From Crossaster papposus (taxonomy: Eukaryota > Echinodermata > Asteroidea > Velatida > Solasteridae), in the NCBI GenBank assembly GCA_037893245.1, contig JBAIAA010000608.1, forward strand, positions 248,001-312,000: a DNA stretch of 64,000 nt, written 5' to 3'. The notes beneath the pieces are model-generated. The model did not search any database. It saw only the letters and a program-made list of their open reading frames with translations, and was not told where the DNA came from. The position numbers and the translations under genes are program-made. This document shows, piece by piece, positions 61,467-64,000 of this stretch. Each line of letters begins with the position of its first letter. Positions within the stretch are counted from its first letter, which is position 1.

Positions 61467-61748
61467 TTAACCAGTTCGCGCCGGATGACGTACTGTATAC
61501 ATGTAAACGCAAAGTTTTCCCCAGATTCAAAACGGATGACGCATTTAAACACGCCACGAGCAAGGCCAGTAATATCTGTCAGCAGCGAGCAAGGCCGGAA
61601 ATGTCTGTCAGCAGCGCGCAAGGCCGGAAATGCGTGGGTGTGCTTCCTGGCACCATCGGCCTGAACCCGCTTCGGATCGAGTTTCGTTAAAAATAATCCC
61701 GCCCCTCGGATCGTTGATGTTAAAATAATCCCGGCACGAACTGGTTAA
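61467..61748. mobile_element. TTAACCAGTTCGCGCCGG MITE near the GPCR gene
   Basis: Both ends (ttaaccagttcgcgccgg; ccggcacgaactggttaa), with internal gagcaaggccggaaatg repeats. Confidence 0.87.
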
Positions 61749-62230
61749 CCTTAATCTATTTTAAATCGACCCTTCTATTTTTTGAGCATAGTACACGAAG
61801 AAGACGAATCCAAACAATACAAAGCTTTGTTTGTCGGCGTTGTATAGGGGTAGAGGAATTTTTGTTTACCTGTCTTGATACATGTACCGGTATATCATTT
61901 TTTTTGGCGATTCCCATATTTAAATTAGCGATGTTTGAAAAATAAGATTATGAACAAACTTCTGAGACTTGTTTTTTTCTTTGTTTTTGTTTACGTCGGT
62001 TACGGTTAACCGTTGACCGTAACCGCAAAACATAAGGTTACACAGATAATTTTAAAACCGTAAACTTGCAGGCTTACTCCCAACCCCCATAATCGGGAAA
62101 TATTTTGGGCAGACGTGCCTTGTGTACATGTACCAAGTTCATCAGAAGCGCCAGTGGTGGATTTCAATTTGGTCTTGGAAGCAGTCCTATTATCGTAGTA
62201 ACACTCGGTACATGAAGAAGGGAGTATGGA
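61749..62230. other. 3' flank of the GPCR gene
   Basis: AT-rich, with a short inverted pair (ggttacggttaac, gttgaccgtaacc) near 62000. It probably includes the GPCR 3' UTR. Confidence 0.35.
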
Positions 62231-63319
62231 TTATGTCGGTGCAGGATCAAAGATGTTAATCTTATGGAGTGACTGAACTTCTGTCGAGACTGAGTTTGGA
62301 TTGAAGTCCCGGAGATCGTAGCTGTTTATGGGTCCGTTTGAGTTCGACGCGGTCCGGGCGCGTTTCCGTTTCCCTATGTAGTTTGTCCGCTGCTTGTTCT
62401 TTCCGAACCAACAACCGCGGCGACGATGACGACAACAACGTGGAAACGTGAAGGCACTCCGGAAGGCGGCCCGGTACTCGGCGTTTGTGGCGGTGTACAC
62501 CAGCGGGTTGACGCTGGAGTTAAGAAACGAGAGCATGTAGATGAGCGCGTGGCCCGTCACGGCAGTGGCCGGCGGCATCGGGTTGAGCATGGCATAGAGG
62601 TTGAAGGACGTCACCGTTACGTGGAATGCGAAGAACACGGCCGTGTTGGTGACCAGCATGAGGACGAGCCGACGCTGGCTGATGGCGGTGGCCGAGGAGA
62701 TCCCCCGGTGTCTCGGCAGCCCGGCGATCACGCACGCGTAGAGGATCACGTTGGCGATCAGGAAGGTCGGGTTGATCAGCAGCTCGAGCAGGTACAGAAC
62801 TAGGACGTCCACGCTCTGCGAGTGGACGATCAGGTTGAAGGCCACGCTAAACAGGAGCGAGGCCGCCCAGATCGCGATCGCAACCCCGACGGCGCGGCGC
62901 GTTGTCGGGCCCGCCCGCGCCCGGAACGGGCAGTAGATCGCGAAGCACCGGCCTGCGGCCAGCGCGGTGACGAAGAGCATCGAGGCCATGTACGAGAGGT
63001 AGACCAGGATGCCCGTGGCTAGAGTCACGATGCCGGTGGCGTACTGGAACACCATGAGCAGCAGCAGCAGCATGTCGGCCACGGCCAGATTGCACAAGTG
63101 GATGTTGATCGGGGTGTGCATGGCGCGCACGCGGATCACCACGAACAGGAAGATCAAGTTAGTCAGCAGGCCAAACGGAATAATCCCCTTGGTCGAGACC
63201 GAGTTGATGACATCCGAGGAGTAGTAGGCATTCAGCAAAGCGGGATCTATTTCACTGTAGCTGGCGCTGTAATCCGTGAAGTTGGTCCACATCGGACCGT
63301 CTTGCCTAATCCCTTCCAT
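62231..63319 (-). CDS. Class A (rhodopsin-like) GPCR, orphan, single exon
   Basis: A 362-aa open frame with an in-frame TGA two codons before the ATG. It has an N-glycosylation site near the N-terminus (NFT), seven hydrophobic segments and a basic tail. Class A landmarks are GLLTNLIF in TM1, LAVAD in TM2, Trp in TM4, NPTF in TM5 and NPLVY in TM7 followed by helix 8. Departures are that the DRY motif reads GRC (only Arg kept), TM6 lacks the usual Pro (FFAFHVTVTSF), and I see no cysteines that could form the TM3-ECL2 disulfide. TM7 has no retinal Lys, so it is not an opsin. The ligand is unknown. It lies antisense to NUP210 beyond exon 24, probably inside a NUP210 intron. CDS GC is clearly higher than its surroundings. 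Confidence 0.9.
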   Translation of the reverse strand: MEGIRQDGPMWTNFTDYSASYSEIDPALLNAYYSSDVINSVSTKGIIPFGLLTNLIFLFVVIRVRAMHTPINIHLCNLAVADMLLLLLMVFQYATGIVTLATGILVYLSYMASMLFVTALAAGRCFAIYCPFRARAGPTTRRAVGVAIAIWAASLLFSVAFNLIVHSQSVDVLVLYLLELLINPTFLIANVILYACVIAGLPRHRGISSATAISQRRLVLMLVTNTAVFFAFHVTVTSFNLYAMLNPMPPATAVTGHALIYMLSFLNSSVNPLVYTATNAEYRAAFRSAFTFPRCCRHRRRGCWFGKNKQRTNYIGKRKRARTASNSNGPINSYDLRDFNPNSVSTEVQSLHKINIFDPAPT

Positions 63320-64000
63320 TTGTCAAAAAAGTTCTCAGTTCTTTCGCAGTGCACCGATAAGCGTAGCTTAACGCGAAATAAAGGTTCCATAAGCACACTG
63401 CTCCTGTATTTCTGCAACACACACAAAGTTTGATTTCAGTTTGGGAATTCTAACCCAGCTTCAAAGAGATTCAGCGAAAGACATTAAATTGGAACTTAGC
63501 TGTGATGTTTTGTTTGGTGTTGCTTCCTGTTTAGGGCTGCTTTCTGTTTAGTCGCTTTCTGTTTCGTCGCAAGACACAGTTCTGTCAATCAAGTCATCAT
63601 TTGGTGCAGCCTTCTCCAAAAACTTCGTGTCGAGTCGGATCACGCAAATGAATTCTATTACATCAAGAAAAAACAAAATAATATTGACGAAATTGGAGGG
63701 TTTAATTGTGGCCTCGGAACGTCCAAGTAGAACAGGCTATCTTGGCCATCAGCAAGGTTGTCAACGTCTGCGGAATGGTCATATCTCAAGTTCACACAAT
63801 CGTCGCCCGCACAAGGCTTTACATTGTGTCAAACAGCTGCTTTCTCCTTGTCTCTCAGCTCAACTTGCAAACGAGACTCTTTCTCTCATTCTAAAACAAG
63901 TAATCCGGGTAGCCTTAAAGCCAAATCCGCAGGGGCATTTCCTTCTCCAGAAAAACACACTTTTCCCGAAATATCCGTTACACTGCACGGTGGAGCTTCC
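63320..64000. other. 5' flank of the GPCR gene, no gene seen
   Basis: Contains repeated tttctgtttagtcgctttct near 63520-63570. No further exon or element with support was seen to the window end. Confidence 0.35.

Noticed and set aside
62426..63224. Plus-strand and alternate-frame ORFs over the GPCR
   Set aside because: Shadows of the high-GC GPCR coding sequence. They show no membrane or domain pattern of their own.
63945..64000. Possible NUP210 exon 25 after tccttctccag
   Set aside because: The phase fits, but the translation (KTHFSRNIRYTARWSF) does not resemble the expected NUP210 region.

Overview
The window is invertebrate animal nuclear DNA: multi-exon genes with GT-AG introns, tRNA-derived SINEs, non-LTR retrotransposon remnants, and many short terminal-inverted-repeat elements (MITEs). 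Several MITE ends (GGGGCCAATTTCATAGAGCTGCT; TTTAAAGGGATCGTATACGTTTGGTAAT) resemble families I associate with echinoderms. An echinoderm is therefore my best guess, but this is inference only.

Left part, minus strand. Positions 3480-14828 hold a 12-exon gene for a secreted multidomain inhibitor-like protein of the WFIKKN type, predicted at 662 aa. Its order is signal peptide, WAP, three Thr/Ser-rich linker exons, one Ig domain, two EGF domains, two Kunitz domains and a netrin-like (NTR) domain. The joined exons keep one open frame, and all internal junctions are phase 1 except the one that splits Kunitz 1. Two of the linker exons come from a 1.48-kb tandem duplication. Upstream of it, also on the minus strand, a small gene (18033-21600) encodes a CRK-like SH2 domain. 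No SH3 exon was found; the best model is an SH2-only protein of 111 aa, with an uncertain last exon.

Centre, 21601-32367, appears intergenic. It is dominated by a 7-kb tandem array of roughly 200-bp units (22600-29520). The array contains an internal duplicated block and a hAT-like MITE whose empty site is present in the other copy of the block.

Right part, plus strand. From 32368 to at least 56158 lie the first 24 coding exons (about 1,018 codons) of NUP210/gp210, the nuclear-pore membrane glycoprotein. The phases of all 24 exons agree. Roughly the last 40% of the protein, including the membrane anchor, is not in the window. Many introns carry their own minisatellite. Exons 8, 9 and 24 have partial copies in adjacent introns that keep splice-site sequence; the largest is a 107-bp unit present about 19 times that contains the end of exon 8 and its splice donor. 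A single-exon class A GPCR gene (62231-63319, minus strand) lies downstream, probably nested in the next NUP210 intron.

I see no functional link between the four genes. I see no CRISPR, operon, viral or toxin gene. The most unusual content is the WFIKKN-like architecture, the SH2-only gene and the splice-site-centred duplications in NUP210.
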